NCBI GenBank assembly: GCA_022578605.1
Contig: MU394070.1
Location: 186,001 to 250,000 of the forward strand
Length of the DNA stretch: 64,000 bases
DNA from: Camillea tinctor
Taxonomy: Eukaryota; Ascomycota; Sordariomycetes; Xylariales; Xylariaceae
Reading direction: 5' to 3'
Below are positions 8,503 through 20,945 of this stretch, piece after piece. A model generated the notes under the pieces. It had not been told where the DNA came from, made no database searches, and was given only the letters and a program-made list of their open reading frames with translations. Within the stretch, counting starts at the first letter, position 1. Every line of letters starts with the position of its first letter. The translations under genes and the position numbers were made by a program.

Positions 8503-11500
8503 TTTGGCTTGTGAGTAGGTAGATATATACGGTACGGTACGTATGCAGAAACTAGGTTTTCATGTACAGACAACGGTGTGTTTCTTGATATATTTCTAGA
8601 GATATGGTCGGCAAGAAAAGACCAATGACGGCATGATGTAGCGATCAATACCTAGGACCTCGGCAAATGTATTGCATATAAGTCCCAAAGCTATACTCTC
8701 TCTCTCTCTCTCTCTCCTTAACTCCACAACTCCTAAAACGATCTCCGAAACTCCGGCAGCTCACTGCCCCCGCACAAAACTCAGCCCTATCATAAGGGAA
8801 CTTAATGCCCTATTAAATCAATAAGCATAAGCATTTGGGGTGAGTGTGGCTTTTTCACATCGTTTCCAGTTTTTTATCAGGGGTGATACCCCAGAATATA
8901 TGTGCTAGACTACAAGGAGACTCGGCATATCGACTTAGTTACCTGTTTATCACAAACAGAATCGCTCTAGATACCTATTGTATTAGCACATACCTATATA
9001 TTGAAGGTAGATATCCTTGTAGGGCTGTAGCAACAACACAATACCTTCTAGGACCAATCACTGATACCCATATGAACACCTTAGCATAGACTCAGACAGG
9101 AGATTGAGGCTTGCTGTTTAGAAAGGTATGGATACAGGAAAATGACAAAGACACAAGGGGTTGAAATGTATGATACAAAGCAATTAGGGCTTCTCATCAG
9201 GAATACAAACTCATATCGTAAATTCAGTTTTCTTTCCTTCTTGCTTGCTTTATTTCTTTTTCTCTTTCGACCGGAAGCTTCGGCACTAGGAACACCATAG
9301 ACCCTAATTCATTACGAAACATTGCTTACGAATACTCCCAATGGAAATGTGGCACACCTTATAAAAAGATAGGCAATATTTAAATAAGATACAGAACGGA
9401 CCGCGGATGGGATTCTGTACCATGGTACGCCTGAAAGGTTCCAGCGCCTCGGCTTTCGCTTCCTAGATTTATAGTCGTCGGACTCGTATTAATACTACGT
9501 TAGTAACAACACACACTTTCTCAGGGAAAACAACATGATAGAAACGCTTAGTCTTTCAATGATTAGAATATACCATTTTCCACGATTCTTGGGATTAAAA
9601 CGGATCTTTAACTAGGTGATGGGGTATAGAATCTAACAATATTTCATCCTTTAATAATTAATTAGTGGGCGCAAAACCCATCTCCAGGCCCACCAGAGAT
9701 CAGTTCAACAATTTAGGACTAACCTTTGCATGTCTTACAAAATCTATACATGCTAAGGCGTATTGTGTCCGATTAGAATAAGACAAGAGGTAATTCCTAC
9801 TTGATTGATAACGATCAATGTAAGCCAGCGTGTGAAGGATGGTAAAAGGGAGTTTAGATAGCTCAGTTGTGGATCATGAGCTAGAAGTCATACCGGTAGG
9901 TATAATGAGGGGTCTAAATGGGACCGGCCTCACCGAGTACATGGAAATATGGGCTCTGCATATCGAGCTGTAAGGTGGCTGCAATCCTATTCCAACCAAC
10001 ATAACTTCAAATAAGGATCAATAAAAATTTTCCACCAACTCGATCTTTCCGCAGGACACCATGATGAGACTGAGATGACATAAAGAAATCAGTTAGAACT
10101 AAAAAATTGGAACCAAAAATTCTTGAGACGTTCGTATCTTTGATGTATACCGTAGAGTTTACAAGGGAAACATGTTGTTGAGGAACATACAACATCTGAT
10201 AAATTATCGTAGGGTTATAGGTGGAATATACAATCCAACGTCTCTTAGCTTGCTTCAATGGGTATAATTACTACTATACGGTAGTATTAAACAAGTCTAG
10301 TCTTTCATCACCTCTCTTTGGGTTAGTACATCGGTTAACCTATATACGTGCTAATATGTTACACTTGTATTGACTTGTATAGGTTATTGCAATCCTACAT
10401 GCCAGCATCACCTCAGATTACATGGCAGATCTATAACTTGTGGCCAAAGCCGGGTTAACAATTGGTTTTTATTGGGCACTCATACACCACTATTTGTCAA
10501 CGCCTAAAAATACTGAGTTTTCAAAGATCGTACGTATGCTGTTGATCTAAGTAGCCACTATTTCGCGTCGCTTCCCCTTTTGATTCAACCGAGCATACGA
10601 TTATTTTATGTAAAGAATTGTAGAACTAAGTATAGACAGTTCTCATGTATATTTATTAGACATTAGAGAGCGGTATATCTTTAGATCGATGTCGAAATTT
10701 GTTGGAACAGAAAGCTGATGTCCGAGCACACCATAGGTGGGGACCAAGCATCATCACGCGAATGGGTACCCAGATGTCTTTGCTAAAGTTCTTCGAGTTG
10801 CGCTAGCTCAGCTATTAACAGAGCGGAACAGAACAACTTTGCTTCTAGCCCCCTTGTTACTATAGATCATCTCGCCCTCTTTTTCACTTGATTCCTAGCT
10901 ACAAAGCTAGGGTTAATAATTAGATTTTCTGACTGTAGGATGACATCGAAGATTAAGTCCATGTCTCAGAAAACTGGAGGCATTAGAGTTATTCCCGCGA
11001 TATTGTAAAGAGAGGGAAAAACAACTCACTACACAATGGAAAATTCTTCCGAACGGCGGTATCTTTAACCGATAAAAATGGCAAAAAGGGGAAGAGATCT
11101 CCTCGAAGATAAGTCGCGAGTATGGCGCGCTTATTTGAATGGATCCTGCGCACGTGGATATATTTTATTTCTATTATTACACAGGTGATCCCAGATGGCC
11201 GTGACCATGTCAATCTGGTCCCGAAAGGTCCTCGGCGTCCGAGCACAATCGCACGATGTCTCATCTGTCATTATTACTTATTACATAAGCTTTTAGCAGC
11301 GTCTCCTGAAGAGGTCATTCGTAATCTGTCAATATATCCCCTGTTAAATCCCCGGAAAATCCGGGGGGTAGCCGGGGGTCGGCGTAGGGGTCCGTCCCAA
11401 CGGTCGCCCATCAATAGGAGACCGTTTCGACACACCTTGGCCCGCGCACTAAGGCATTAAACTTGGGTCTGAACACCCCTCAAATATCTCAAAGAGGGTC

Positions 11501-11776
11501 GACGGTAAACTCCGCAGTGGGTAACCCACGCAAGCGCACCACTTATAGCAAGTTGAGGCTCCATGCGCAACTACACAGCACAGAAGTCATCTCCCTCAGG
11601 GAGGATGAGACCCTCGATGAAGGCTATCTTGGGTCGAGGCATCAACAGAAACTGAATCTACATATAGGTACGTGTTGTCGCTCTTATTTTTGATATTGGA
11701 GTTTGATAGAGGCATCGTGTTGTCGAGCTTCACACAACTCGTTTTAAAACTCCGTCTTAAAATCCACTCGTTTACA
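8503..11776. other. AT-rich intergenic, no gene seen
   Basis: 3.3 kb with stops in all frames. It contains a (CT)n run at 8696-8717 and, toward the 3' end (about 11,340-11,560), a GC-richer patch with an inverted repeat CCCCGGA/TCCGGGG near 11,350. The last ~100 bp is the 5' leader of the lyase gene. No tRNA or transposase recognised. Confidence 0.5.
8696..8717. repeat. (CT)n microsatellite
   Basis: About ten and a half CT dinucleotides in the promoter-side flank of the tautomerase gene. Confidence 0.9.
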
Positions 11777-13144
11777 ATGTTGAAGACACTACTATCGGCA
11801 AGCCTGGCTGCTTCAGCCTTCGCATTCGTCCATCCCGGACTATTGCACACTACGGAGGATTTGGCCCGTGTCAAAGGCCATGTTGACAAGGCCGAGGAAC
11901 CCTGGAACACAGCCTGGAAACTACTTACTAGCAACTCGCATGCACAATCGACATACCAAGCCAGCCCACAAGAGGTGGTATACCGTGGCTCCGACGGTAC
12001 TCATTCCCAGAACTATCCCAGGCTCTACAACGATGTCCACGCCGCCTATCAGCTAGCTATTCGCTGGCATGTTGAGGGGGCCGAGGAGTACGCTAACGCC
12101 TCCATCAACATCTTGAACGCATGGGCAAACACCCTCACAGCGATAGGTGGGAACAGTGATATGTTCTTGGCTGCGGGGATCTATGGGTACCAGATGGCGA
12201 ACGCTGCCGAACTAATGCGCGACTACAGCGGCTGGGATGCTGCAGCCCAGGATAAGCTGAAGACGATGTTCGTTGACATCTTCTACCCGCTCAACTACCG
12301 GTTCCTCACCACGCACAACGATCAAGACGAGTATCATTATGTAAGCTCAGCTAAACCTCTCCTACCTCCCCCCTTTCCAACACTACTCCCCCTTTATGCA
12401 ATAACAAGCCCTAGCTAACTATAACATAACGCAACGTAGTGGGCCAACTGGGACTTCTGCAATCTCGCGGCCATTATGGCCTTCGGCGTCTTCACTGACA
12501 ACCAGACCATGTATAATTGGGGACGGGACTACTTCCTCCATGGCGACGGCCGAGGCGCCATCAACAACTTCATCTACCACAACTTCACCGAAGAGGGCAC
12601 TGGCAAGCGGTTAGCCCAGGGCCAGGAGGCCGGCCGCGACCAGGGTCACGCTACTCTGGACTTTGCACTGCTCGGCGCTATCATGCAGATGGGATATAAC
12701 CAGGGAGAAGACCTCTACGCCGTGATGGACAACTCGGGTCTCGCCGCGTAAGTTCACTCTTTCCCCTCCTCCTCTCTAAACCCCTATCCCCCCCTCCCCC
12801 CAATAGGACTCAACGCCCAAACTAACACGTTACGCAGTGCCGAGTACGTAGCCAAGTACAACACGGGCTACGATGTGCCGTACACGTGGTACAACAGCTA
12901 CATGGGCAACCAGACGGTGATCAGCGAGAACGCGCGCTACACGCACCGCCCGGGTTTCGAGCGTATCTACGCGCACTACGCCGACATCAAGGGCCTCGAC
13001 GCTTCGTGGACCAAGCTCTACCGTGACGAGGTCAACGGCAACAGCACCGACTCGGTCGAGGGTGGCGGTGGCAACTACGGCGGCAACAGCGGCGGTTATG
13101 ATGACCTTGGGTATGGCACGCTGCTGTACCGTTTGAAGGCTTAG
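11777..13144 (+). CDS. Secreted alginate lyase-family protein (PF05426-like)
   Basis: Three exons: 11777-12340, 12440-12747 and 12838-13144, giving 392 aa. Introns of 99 and 90 nt are phase-consistent. An upstream in-frame ATG would only add a poor leader, so I start at MLKTLLSASLAASAFAF, a clean signal peptide. The mature protein begins VHPGLLHTTEDLARVK, the usual start of fungal alginate-lyase-fold proteins. It then has YNDVHAAYQLAIRWHV, WANWDFCNLAAIMAFGVF and NFTEEGTGKRLAQGQEAGRDQGH; the Asn/His/Gln/Arg residues of the last block are the probable active-site region. The (alpha/alpha) toroid fold cleaves uronic-acid polymers by beta-elimination. Fungal members of this type may act on glucuronan or similar polymers (polysaccharide lyase family 38 is a candidate); the substrate is inference. 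The C-terminal GGGGNYGGNSGGY linker is low-complexity. Confidence 0.85.
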
Positions 13145-14417
13145 GCTAGGGAGCTTTGCCTCCATTTTTGTTTCTTCTAGGGCCGTCTTACGGTTCTTTA
13201 ATTTTATTTTTCTTCCTGCTCGTACATAAAAAGTTCTGTTTCGCTTTTGACCTGTATCTATTCTTCACTTCACTTCTAGTTCTGCTGTTGCCATAAACAG
13301 CGGTAAACACGTTAGGCTGCCATTTTATCTTAAAAGGGTTACCGGGATTTTACCTTTCTCTATTAGTGACGGCCGATGATATTTCAGTAGAAACCTGCAT
13401 ATGGTAGATATATTGTTGTGTTTCCTGAAATTGTTATACACAAGGTGAAAGCAGACTCCGTCGGTAACATCGACTCGCTCAACTTACTGGTAGGTACTTC
13501 ATCTATCTACTATGTATATAAACCCTTTACCGAATTTCCTCCTGCTACTCTTTCTAAAGCTTTATTTTTTTTCTTCAACTTCTCTGCAACGGTCAATGTT
13601 CCCCGAGTCTTAAAATTACCCAGGTACCCAGGTACCTAGGTATATAGCTATTCATTGGCACAACCACGATACAAAATGTTCGATTCTTGACAATTCCTAT
13701 TCTTAATTATCACCACTGGTCCGACGTATAACCGTACAGATGGACGTGCAACGTTCATGGTGTTGTGCATCGACAAGTACATGTCTCGCACGATCCGGAA
13801 CCGTTACCTTCGAACACTTCCATGGCCGTAAATCGCAATTATTTAGATCCGTCTTAGAGATTCTTGTATGAGACCTCCTAAAAGCTAAGTTCTCATAGTT
13901 TCTACCCCGCATCCCCTTTGATTTCTCTTTTCGAACTGCCGAGTTTCACATCATGGCGTATACAGCACCAGCGGTTATTCTTCTCCTAGTCTGTCTAGTC
14001 GGTATACTAGCTGACTATCACTCCGTGATCAAACCTCCTCTGGTCACTTGTGTCATACATAGAACATTACACGCCGCAACCATCTGTAATCATTCAGCAA
14101 TCAACATCTTATATACCTAAGCAGAAACCACACAGTTGCCGCTAAGGATAGTGTCCTACACAAGCTAGTCGGGCCGAATGATCTCTCTGGATGCCGACAA
14201 GTGACACGGCACGACTATTGATCGGTCGATCAGATCCTGTACCGTCACAGTATCTTGAAGGATTGGAGGTAATATAGTTATATATAATGGACGCGCGTTA
14301 TAGCTGCTGGCACTAGTACTATAGTGTATTTCATCTTCGTGGACACTTACTTTACTCCGCCCTCCCCCCTCGGTCTCCTGAGCCAGCTGTTCCCCATTCG
14401 AGTTTCTCGTGGCAAAA
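13145..14417. other. Intergenic, no gene seen
   Basis: Lyase 3' UTR followed by AT-rich DNA with a run of GGTACC/CCTAGG palindromes at about 13,620-13,642, then the cutinase promoter. No coding frame of interest. Confidence 0.5.
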
Positions 14418-15345
<928 letters not shown>

Positions 15346-17040
15346 TCAGTTCAGCGAGTAGGGAGAATGTAGATGCAGTTTGATCAGCCTGCTCGCTACC
15401 AGATTCATGTCACTCTAGGGTTCTCTGAATTTGCTGGAAGTTTAATACTGAAGTGGGGTTTAGGCTAAGGGCGTGGAAGTGTTTGGGGGCCTTTATTCAG
15501 GTGGGAAGGGGACTCTCATTAGATCAAGACCTCACGGTAGGGGGGCAAAAGTCTCTCTCGTGTAATGAAGTGGGGATGATAATGGTGTGGTGAAGAAGGA
15601 ATTTTAGACAGTAGTTCAGATTATTCGTGTATAATCCGCAGAGATTGAAAAGTTGTTCCTTAAAAATAATATGCATATCTTTCTTCCAGGACTCCGCCAA
15701 CAGACATAAGACACTATTGAACTGAATCTTCACAAAATCTTCTTGCGCCAATGCGAGCACCTAACCTAGATACTTAGGCATGTGTTTAGTATATGCACGT
15801 GCATAGTACATGCAGCACCTGCATGATCATGCTTCAACTTATGCTATTATCGGGTACTACCTAATCAGGCACCTCACTAGCCAGACGAGCCAATCATATC
15901 TAACCGTAGATAGCCGTCACACAAGAAAGCTAGTCCTAGCAACCTCAGAATTCGTACTATGGAGACAGATACATAAGTCGCTTGAACAGATGTAATGTTG
16001 TTGCAAAAACACTGAAGGACGAAAAAGAATACCTACTACTAGTAAGCTATGCTAGACAATTAGACCGTGCAACATGTGCAACTGTGGCCTGACTTAGCTT
16101 AAACATCTTACCATAGATCGTGCTATAGGTTAGGTAACTGGAGGTCCATTGAAGAGTCTAGTGTAGATACAAGAGCGCACCTAGTAAGTAGGCTTACCAA
16201 TATAGGCAAACATTGACGATGGGGGATTACGACGGAATTGAGGTTACAAGAAGTGATATAGGTTACCTGATAGCCTACCTAAGTACGTTGCAAGCGTAGA
16301 ATGTAACCATCTTAACTACATACACACAAGTGGTACTCTTCGTGTTCCGGCGTCAGCTGGCAACAGATAGACTTGATCTTCTGCTCGAGACAGCAACCTT
16401 GTTGCTAGGAGATATCCCTGTGCTGTGCGTAAACTTTTTGCTAACCTAATAGTACTGTACCCCTCTTAAGCAGAATAATTTTGAGTACTGCGAACCCATT
16501 ATTCTGGAAACAGAAGTTGGTGTGTGAGCTTTGGTCACATAATTAAGCGCTAATGGGCGCTAACTGCCTCGGTCTCCACCTCCCTCTCCCCCCTATTCTT
16601 TTTGATTTTCTTTTCCCACTCATCATCCTTCAGGTTTTTTTTTTCATTCACTTATTTCCTCAAGTTTCTCGTTTCTAGAGCTCTCTGCTGCCACATACAA
16701 TGTAATATCACAAACCACGTCTATCAAAAACGATGCTAGCGCCGAAAATGGGAATCTTTTTCGGCGAAGCAGGCCATGTTATAATCTACCTACCTATCTA
16801 CGTGGCTCTCTACTCTGGTGCGAGCGAAATACAAGGAGTACAGCAACAAAAACAAAACATTACACTGCAGAAGCGAAGCAATATCAGGTAAGTAACGGAG
16901 TTCAAAAAGCAAAAACTAGTAACCATTGCCAAAACAAAAACAAAAGCAAAAGCAAATCCAACACCTATCTACCTATCTACCTATTGACCTATCGACCTGT
17001 CTACCTATTTACATAATTTCATCCCTATCCCCATAATCCC

Positions 17041-17408
17041 AACCAAGACCATCTAAAAAGAAGCAAACCAAAAATTCAATCTCTGAACAAGAAAAGACCA
17101 AAGCAAGGCAAAGCAATAGTACAAAACAAAAACAAAACTCGAACTCAAACAAGAAATAAAACAAGGATCTAAAACGAGGAAAACAAAACACAAAACGAGA
17201 ACAAAAAAACAGATCAAGAAAAAAACCAAAGCAAAACCAAATAAGAAACCAAAATCGGAAAACAAAAGAGAAAACCCAAACCAAAACGAAAACCTAATGC
17301 CAAAAACCAAAACCAGAAACCAGAAACCAAATCAAAACAACAGAACAGAACAAAAAACAGACCAAAGCAAACCCAGAAAACAGAACAGAACAAAACAAAA
17401 CAAATCGC
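17041..17408. repeat. T-poor, A/C-rich low-complexity tract
   Basis: Degenerate AAAACCAAAAC-like sequence with very few T on the + strand for about 370 bp. The opposite strand reads as a Phe/Leu/Trp-rich pseudo-ORF, which is an artefact of the composition. Confidence 0.75.
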
Positions 17409-17929
17409 TGCCCATCCTCCATCCCAGAACACCTCCAATTCCAAACTCCCAACTCCCAACCCCCAATCCCTAATCTCCAAGCCCAGCCTTTACCCCCTAT
17501 CCCCCAGACCACCGACCCCGGGACCCGACCGACTGCCGGGGCCAGTGACTGGCTCGCGATCAATCTCCCTCGAGCTATTTCCCAGTGGAAACAGCCCGAC
17601 TCCCTGCCCTCCCTGAAGCCACGTGCCTCGACGTGACCTCACTGCCGCCCTCCCTTAGGTTACACCCACAAGCCAAAACAGCTTGTGATGCAACCAGGTC
17701 GATCCCAGAATCCCTCGGACTACATGCCAGGAGCAGTCCGACTCGCCAAGTGTACCCCCGGTTGTTGATTACATGAAAAGTTAGTCGACAAAGGAAAGAC
17801 ATAGGAAAACTATTTACAGGCCCAATAATACCACCACAACCGTCAGCGCAGAAATCAGAACAAGACAAAGGGAAATACAAGACTGGGTGAATACATGAAA
17901 GCGAAAGGGGAGGAGGGGGAAGTGGAAGT

Positions 17930-18099
17930 GGAAGGGGAAGGGGAAGGGGAAGGGGAAGGGGAAGGGGAAGGGGAAGGGGAAGGGGAAGGGGAAGGGGAAG
18001 GGGAAGGGGAAGGGGAAGGGGAAGGGGGAAGAGGGGAGAGGAGGAGAGGGGAGAGGAGGAGAGGGGAGAGGAGGAGAGGGGAGAGGGGGAGAGGGGGGA
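17930..18099. repeat. 170-nt homopurine tract, (GGGGAA)n then GAGGGGAGAGGAG units
   Basis: Every + strand base from 17,930 to 18,099 is A or G. The first ~100 nt are GGGGAA hexamers and the rest are repeats of a 15-mer around GAGGGGAGAGGAGGA. It lies ~345 bp past the 3' end of the four-repeat gene. Confidence 0.9.
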
Positions 18100-18444
18100 T
18101 ATAAACCAAAAACAAGTACAAGACCCACGACATGATCAGCCCGCCTACAAAAAGAAGTACATGAGAATAACTCGCAAAAACATCCAAACATCCCGAATTC
18201 CATTCCCTCGAATTAGTTGCCCGGTCCCACAACCAATCCGACTCGCTTGTGGCCGCATGCCCGCCCCCCAACGGGGCATCCAATTACCCATATCCGTGTG
18301 AACTCCTCCCCGAAGGAGGGGGACAAAATCCCGCCGTACCGTGGGAGTGTGGGTGCTCCCATGGCAGCAAAGTTGAGTCGATCGCCAGTTCGAATGGCCC
18401 CGATACCACCGAGTGAGTGTGTGAGTCGCGAGAGAGAGCGTGGA

Positions 18445-20945
18445 TCAGTTCAGCGACGAGGTAGGCGTACGCCGAGCCCGCCGTAACTGTGGTGGTGGTT
18501 GCACCGGCGGCGCAAGTGAGGGACTTCCAGCTGAGCGAAGAGGCTTCTTCGCCGGAGCTGGAGAAGGCGGCGTCGGTGCGATGGTGGTGGTGGTGGTAGT
18601 AGTGGTAGCCGTGGGAATCCGGCGACGAGGCTTGAAGTGTCGAGCAGAGGACATCGATGCTGGCGAAGGAGTGGAAGCGGCCCGTCGAGGCACATCTGGG
18701 CCGTAGAATCGCAAAAGAGTGGACTGCGCCTTGCGCGCAAAACGAGAGTGAGCGGCCAGGTGTGCGTCGACTTCGTTGACGGCGCGTTTTTCCGAACTAG
18801 GATCATCTGATGGTGGATCGGCTTCGCCGAACTGCACCAACGTCCGAATATACTTACGGAAACCCGCACCCTCCTCGACGCCCATCCAGTCGCGGGCCAG
18901 CAGGGTGTTGTTCCAGATCGCGGGACGCTCGGGCCATGGCTCCTCGTCAACCCACACCCAGTTTGAGCTCGGTGTCGAATCGAAAGTGTCGACACTGAAC
19001 ATAGGGGTCGCGGTGCGGGAAGACCAGAAGGATGAGGTCGGGCTGTCGAGAGATCCGGGAGAGAGATCATTGAGGCATTCCTTGGGATCTGGCATGGGAA
19101 GACCGGCCATAGCATTTCGAATACGCAACGCCAAATCTGGATGCTTGCAAGCAAGCCTCTCCAGAGCTCCAGATGGTGCTGTTGGGGTAACCCACTCGTG
19201 GTAGGAAAATTCCGTAGAGCGGGAATCCCAAGAGGACCAAGTGAAATCGTTGTCGTAATCGATTTTCGGCTTGAACGTCGATGGTGTGAAGTCGGGTGGC
19301 TTGTCGTTCAAGTCGGGGTTTCGGAATCCTCGAATGTCATAGTCCGCGTTACCGTTATCGACACCTGTTGGCGCCTCTACCACCGACGGTGGCAAAGTTC
19401 GCTGGGGCGCAGGTGTAGGTGTCACAGGAGTGTCGGGTCTGGGCCAGATGACGGAGGGGATTGACGGAGGGGTGGCCAAGACGTATTCCTGCTCTTGCTG
19501 GGGGGTCGACGGACAGGGAGGAGAAGGCATTATTGACGTCGGCTTCGACGCAGCTTTTGTTGCTCGCTCTGCGGCTTCGGCTTGAGCTTTCGCCTTGAAG
19601 TGAGCAACGTTGCGCTTGGCGCGAGCGACGTCAATGTGGACAACGCGGTTGCCGTCCTTCATCTTGTGAGCTATGGGAAGATTAGCGATCAGAACCATCA
19701 CAACGCCGCCACGGTGATAGTTGGAAGGAAGGGAAGGGAAGGGGAGGGAATGGCAGATGATGGTGTTGACGAGAGTGGCACGGGATGTCGGTAATGGTCG
19801 CGTGAAGGGCGTCGTAGATGGGGCAGGTCGCAGATAATGGACGATGGAGTCGATGGTCGATGGGTACCAGGCGATGAGGGTCGATGGAGATGAGTGCCAG
19901 AGGGGAGGGGATGAGTGTGAGGAGCGTGGTAGTACTTACGAGGAACTTCATGCCCACAAAAGTGAGCAGGGAGAAACTTCCTCACCTTCGCACAAGGACG
20001 CCCACAACCGGGTGGTCGTGTCGATGGTGGCGGCGGCGGTGGTGGAGTGGTCAAAGGTGAAGACGAATGAAGGACTGGTTTCTCGGAGGCATGCTGCTCC
20101 GAGGGCCCGTGTTGCTGCTGCTCGATATAACGAAAGATTGACCCGAAAGATGGTGCAACGAATGACGAAGTTGGAGAAGAGGGAACGTGACGCTTCCGGC
20201 GTTGGTCCTGTCTCAGTTCACAGGTACCAGAGGGCGAAGGAGGTCGTTCCGGTTGTTGAGGTTGCTGCTGCTGGTCAATGTAACGAAGGATGGAGCCAAA
20301 AGAAGGCAGAGACGATGTCGACGAAGGAGTGTGATGTCCCTGGCGTGAGTCCTGTCTCGGTTCACAGGCACCGGGGGGCGAAGGGGGTTGCTGTGGTTGC
20401 TGTGGTTGTTGAGGTTGTTGTTGTTGGTCGACGTAACGAAGGATCGAACCAAAGGAAGGTAAAGATGAAGTCGACGAAGTCGAGGAACGAGCGTCAGACT
20501 CCCGCGGTTGGGCCTGTCTTCGTTCACAGGCACCGGGGAGTGAGGGGGGTTGTTGGCGTTGTTGGCGTTGTTGAGGTTGTTGAGGTTGTTGTTGGTCGAC
20601 ATAACGAAGGATCGAGCCGAACGATGGTAGGTCAGAAGACCCAGACGACGAAGGAGTGTGGGGTTCTCGGCGTTGGCCCTGTCTCGGTTCACAGGCACCA
20701 GAGAACACAGTTGGAAGTCGTGAAAGGCGAGGAGGAGGAGGAGGAGGAGCTGCAGATCGGCCTGGTTCCGTTCTCAGATCAACGGGACCGTCTGCGCGAG
20801 AAGGAGAAGGTCGAGAGTGAGAAGATTGTGGTCGGGAGCGAGAAGAGCGAGAGGGGCGAGAGGAGCGAGAGGAGTGGTGAGAGGAAGGGACTGGAACCCT
20901 GACCGCTTGGGCCGACGCAGAAGTGGGAAGTTGAGAGTGCAACAT
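18445..20945 (-). CDS. Hypothetical low-complexity protein with four tandem SFGSILRY repeats
   Basis: Two long frames join across a GTAAGT...CCCATAG intron (19671-19939, 269 nt, phase 1) to give about 743 aa. Exon 1 is 19940-20945 and exon 2 is 18445-19670. Residues 1-82 are Ser/Arg/Pro-rich. Residues 83-288 are four imperfect ~51-56-aa repeats, each with a G(A/T)CE-RQ head, a Ser-rich spacer, PSFGSI(L/F)RY(V/I)(D/E)QQQ and a Gln/Pro tail. Next come poly-Pro and a Cys/His cluster around the splice (CGRPC, then HFCGHE), which could bind zinc. Exon 2 has a charged helix (VARAKRNVAHFKAKA), then WSSWDSRSTEFSYHEW and a Ser/Thr/Pro-rich basic end. No family recognised. The single-gene model rests on splice phase; two separate genes remain possible. 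Confidence 0.6.
20082..20699 (-). repeat. Four tandem coding repeats (~150-170 bp units)
   Basis: The core motif is encoded at 20586-20627, 20418-20459, 20265-20306 and 20112-20153. The three inner spacings are 168, 153 and 153 bp, all multiples of three. The heads (GTTCACAGGCACC on the + strand) recur with the same spacing. Variation between units is mostly in the Gln tail and Ser spacer. Confidence 0.9.

Larger units (their letters stand above)
15346..18444. other. Intergenic with low-complexity tracts
   Basis: No gene seen in 3.1 kb. Starts AT-rich, then CTAC/CTAT tetramers (about 16,962-17,010), a T-poor A/C/G tract (17,041-17,408) and a long purine tract (17,930-18,099). The apparent long ORFs here are products of low complexity. 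Confidence 0.55.

Noticed and set aside
11340..11560. GC-rich patch with CCCCGGA/TCCGGGG inverted repeat as a terminator or transposon end
   Set aside because: No matching second end, target duplication or transposase; too little to call.
17009..17563. Overlapping Phe/Trp/Leu-rich minus-strand frames resembling membrane proteins
   Set aside because: Produced by the T-poor low-complexity tract; several frames are open at once and none has domain structure.
17814..18283. Minus-strand frames with long Pro-Ser/Phe repeats
   Set aside because: Direct translation of the homopurine tract; no independent support.
19844..20902. 352-aa plus-strand frame opposite the four-repeat gene
   Set aside because: Antisense; its Val/Glu repeats are the complement of the Gln/Pro/Ser repeats, and the minus frame has the better start and splice site.
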